Assembly: GCA_035288405.1 (NCBI GenBank)
Contig: DATEAK010000248.1
Location: forward strand, 1 to 20,568
Source: JACPSX01 sp035288405 [NCBI: bacterium]
GTDB taxonomy: Bacteria > JACPSX01
Reading direction: 5' to 3'
DNA: 20,568 nucleotides
Shown here: positions 18,604 to 20,568 of the stretch, piece by piece
Position numbering within the stretch: position 1 is the first letter of the stretch
Layout of the letters: every line of letters begins with the position of its first letter
Translations under genes and position numbers: made by a program
The notes under the pieces: model-generated
The model's database searches: none
What the model saw: the letters and a program-made list of their open reading frames with translations, nothing else
What the model was told of the DNA's origin: nothing

Positions 18604-19289
18604 TACGACTCCACGACCTGTCCCTGGCGCAGAACAATTGTCCTCTTGCCTGAGCGATCCGCCAGAGTCCGGGAGTGGGTGGCAAATAGGATCGTTGTTC
18701 CTTTCCGGTTCAGTTCTTCAAAGAGCTTGTAGATCTCCTCTGCGAAGTTCTCATCTAGATTTCCCGTGGGCTCATCGGCCACAAGGATGAGCGGAGAGTC
18801 GATCACCGCTCGTGCCACGGTGACCTTTTGCCGTTCCCCCTCGGAGAGGTGCAAGGGATAAGCATCCTTTTTGTCTTCCAGGCCGATCCATTGCAGGGTT
18901 TCCCAAGTCTTTTTCTTGATGACCCGGTTTGGAACTCCCCGCGCTCGCAGCGTGACGGCCACATTGTCAAAGACGGTTCTACGGGCCAGGAATTTCCCCT
19001 GCTGAAAAACGATTCCGAGCTGACGCCGGTAGTCGGGCATGGAAGAGGACTGGAGGCGTGAGATGTTTCGGCCGTTGACGATAATTTGCCCCTTGGTCGG
19101 CTGTTCAGCAGCAATGAGCAGGCGCAGGAGAGTCGTTTTTCCGGACCCGCTGGGTCCCGTGAGGAACACGAAATCCCCGCGATCGATACCCATGGAGATT
19201 TCTTTGAGGGCCGCAAAATTGGGGCCGTAGGATTTGCTGACCCCGAACATCTGGATGATTTCCGGGGAGTTAAGCTTTTGCCTAAGCAA
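18603..19289 (-). CDS. ftsE: FtsE, cell-division ATP-binding protein
   Basis: FtsE is the ABC ATPase that works with FtsX in septal peptidoglycan remodelling. Motifs counted from the TTG at 19289 (228 residues): Walker A GPSGSGKTT (45-53), Q-loop VFQQGKFL (94-101), signature LSEGERQKVTVARA (148-161), Walker B LILVADEPTGNLD (167-179) and H-loop FATHS (203-207). The start is uncertain. TTG 19289 has GGAGGT (19305-19300) 10 nt upstream and gives the normal family length; in-frame ATGs at 19367 and 19379 would add 26-30 residues with no family match and lack a good Shine-Dalgarno. The signature has Glu in LSEGE where most FtsE have LSGGE/Q. It heads the ftsE-ftsX-envC-ctpA run. Confidence 0.93.
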   Translation of the reverse strand: MLRQKLNSPEIIQMFGVSKSYGPNFAALKEISMGIDRGDFVFLTGPSGSGKTTLLRLLIAAEQPTKGQIIVNGRNISRLQSSSMPDYRRQLGIVFQQGKFLARRTVFDNVAVTLRARGVPNRVIKKKTWETLQWIGLEDKKDAYPLHLSEGERQKVTVARAVIDSPLILVADEPTGNLDENFAEEIYKLFEELNRKGTTILFATHSRTLADRSGKRTIVLRQGQVVES

Positions 19290-19431
19290 AACTCTTTTAA
19301 CCTCCAGAGTTGGGAAGAAATTATCATTTTCATGCGGATCCGGCAATAGGAAATCCTCTTTTGCCATTTTGTTTCTCATTGAGGAGTAGAGTACGAAAGG
19401 AACCGTAGAAGTACCGAAAAAAATCACTTCC

Positions 19432-19461
19432 TTGACTCGCCTTCGTCATTGCTCCTATAGT
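19432..19461 (+). promoter_or_regulatory. Sigma-70-type promoter of ilvA
   Basis: TTGACT (19432-19437) and TATAGT (19456-19461) each match consensus in five of six bases with an 18 bp spacer. Transcription would start near 19468, about 58 nt before the ilvA ATG. It is the best sigma-70 match I see in the window. Confidence 0.75.
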
Positions 19462-19477
19462 GATCAAGATACATCAC
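19460..19477 (+). promoter_or_regulatory. Candidate operator dyad at the ilvA start site
   Basis: GTGAT (19460-19464), 8 bp, then ATCAC (19473-19477). The dyad covers the expected transcription start of the ilvA promoter, where a repressor would act. The spacing fits neither CRP (GTGA-N6-TCAC) nor FNR (TTGAT-N4-ATCAA), so the protein is unknown; five-base arms can also arise by chance. Confidence 0.35.
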
Positions 19478-19525
19478 AGTGGTACGGGAGGCCCCGGCCG
19501 TCAGACTCGATCTTCCGGAGTCACA

Positions 19526-20568
19526 ATGCTGCATTTGAAAGACATCGAAAAGGCGAAGTCCGTCCTTGCAGGCGTATCCGAGGTGACTCCCTTGGTTTTC
19601 TCTCGTTCCCTGAGCGAGATGACAGGCTGCCAGGTTTACCTGAAAATGGAGAACCTGCAGAAGACCGGGTCGTTCAAAGTACGGGGAGCCTATGCGAAGA
19701 TCGCCGGTCTGTCCGCCGCCGAGCGCAAGGCGGGTGTGTTTGCCGCCTCGGCTGGAAACCACGCCCAGGGAGTGGCTTTTGCGGCCCGCAAGTTTCGGGT
19801 GCGTTCTACCATCGTCATGCCGCAAAGTTCCTCCATCGCCAAGTTGCTGGCTACCCAGAGTTACGGAGCCCGCACGATCCTTTGGGGGCAGTCTTTCGAA
19901 GAAGCGTTTCAACGGGCCCGGGAGCTGGCTCTCCAACGTCGAGGGACCTTTATTCACGCTTTTGATGACCGCGCCGTCATGGCGGGACAGGGAACCATCG
20001 CTCTGGAAATACTCGACGCCCTGCCCCAAGTGGATGCGGTCTTGGTCCCCGTCGGCGGCGGAGGTCTTCTGGCCGGGATCAGCACCGCTCTCAAAGAGAC
20101 CCGGGCTCGAATTCGAGTCCTCGGTGTGGAAGCAGCCGGGGCCGCTTCGCTGGCTCTCTCCCGCCGGGCAGGGCACAGGGTCACCCTGTCCCGGATTCAC
20201 ACCCTGGCGGACGGCATCGCCCTCAAGAGCGTGGGGCGACTGACCTATCCGATTCTCAAAAAGTACGTGGATGATGTGGTAACCGTTCGGGAAGATTCTA
20301 TTGCCCGGGCCATCACTCTCTTACTGGAGCGTAAGAAGGTCGTTGTCGAGGGGGCTGGAGCCGTGCCTCTGGCCGCACTCCTGGAAGGAGTTCCCTCTCT
20401 GCGGGGAAAGAAGGTTGTATTGGTCTTAAGCGGGGGGAACATTGATATAACCCTGTTGGACCGGATTATCGAAAAGGGGCTGGTTACCTCCGGGCGGCTC
20501 ATGCGCGTGGAAGTCGAATTGCAGGATGTCCCCGGAGCCCTCTCCGGTCTTACTCACTTAATCGCCGA
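19526..20568 (+). CDS. ilvA: Threonine ammonia-lyase (threonine dehydratase), 3'-truncated by window edge
   Basis: A PLP enzyme that deaminates threonine to 2-oxobutyrate, the entry to isoleucine synthesis (or threonine breakdown). The ATG at 19526 follows GGAG (19517-19520) with 5 nt spacing; 347 codons are visible and the frame is open at the window end. Motifs: MENLQKTGSFKVRGA (41-55) with the PLP lysine K51, SAGNHAQG (75-82) for phosphate or substrate binding, PVGGGGLLAG for the PLP phosphate, and SGGNID near the end of the catalytic core. The last visible stretch, MRVEVELQDVPGALSGLTHLIA, opens an ACT domain, so this is the medium, single-ACT form of about 400 residues, seen in both TdcB/IlvA-like enzymes. 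Biosynthetic versus catabolic use cannot be told from sequence. Divergent from ftsE. Confidence 0.96.
   Translation, partial: MLHLKDIEKAKSVLAGVSEVTPLVFSRSLSEMTGCQVYLKMENLQKTGSFKVRGAYAKIAGLSAAERKAGVFAASAGNHAQGVAFAARKFRVRSTIVMPQSSSIAKLLATQSYGARTILWGQSFEEAFQRARELALQRRGTFIHAFDDRAVMAGQGTIALEILDALPQVDAVLVPVGGGGLLAGISTALKETRARIRVLGVEAAGAASLALSRRAGHRVTLSRIHTLADGIALKSVGRLTYPILKKYVDDVVTVREDSIARAITLLLERKKVVVEGAGAVPLAALLEGVPSLRGKKVVLVLSGGNIDITLLDRIIEKGLVTSGRLMRVEVELQDVPGALSGLTHLIA

Noticed and set aside
19686-20243. 183-codon frame at 19692-20243 and a 177-codon frame at 19432-19965 over ilvA
   Set aside because: They are out of phase with the threonine ammonia-lyase frame, which carries the PLP lysine and glycine-loop motifs throughout.

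Overview
The window reads as core chromosome of a Gram-negative bacterium. It carries an FtsE-FtsX-EnvC-CtpA envelope module, a groESL operon under a CIRCE (HrcA) operator, a PII / glutamine synthetase / GlnE adenylyltransferase cluster with a sigma-54-type promoter candidate, GTP-sensing-independent housekeeping genes (greA, purHD, ilvA) and a UbiD-type decarboxylase. This mix and the GC-leaning codon use suggest a deltaproteobacterial (Desulfobacterota-like) or neighbouring lineage such as Nitrospirota or NC10. That placement is inference from gene content; no rRNA or taxon-specific marker lies in the window.

Layout. 1-2490 (+): the 3' part of purH, then purD, the end of the purine operon. 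2487-3278 (-): an RNase Z-like metallo-beta-lactamase-fold hydrolase, tail to tail with purD with interlocked stop codons. 3279-3612: divergent control region with a sigma-70 promoter overlapped by a CIRCE operator. 3613-5572 (+): groES-groEL, closed by a strong intrinsic terminator. 5643-6163: 521 bp with no convincing gene but a well-spaced -24/-12 promoter candidate. 6164-11621 (+): glnB, glnA, glnE. 11639-12676 (-): a GT4 glycosyltransferase. 12865-14319 (+): ubiD-family decarboxylase. 14323-14799 (-): greA. 15098-19289 (-, transcribed right to left): ftsE-ftsX-envC-ctpA. 19526-20568 (+): 5' part of ilvA, cut by the window edge, with its own strong promoter.

How the genes work together. 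GlnB (Tyr51 kept), GlnA (Tyr398 kept at the adenylylation position) and GlnE (both nucleotidyltransferase motifs kept) make an almost complete PII-controlled glutamine synthetase adenylylation circuit in one place; only the GlnD uridylyltransferase and NtrBC are absent here. FtsE (ATPase), FtsX (membrane transducer) and the EnvC-like protein (coiled coil plus a LytM domain that has lost zinc ligands) form a classical switch for septal peptidoglycan hydrolysis, with the CtpA processing protease downstream. I found no phage, IS element, CRISPR array or RNA gene. Most of the window is well-understood core genome; the more unusual signals are regulatory (sigma-54 site with long leader, dyad at the ilvA promoter, convergent genes without terminators) and a few protein details (GlnE symmetry, GT4 motif spacing, FtsE signature).
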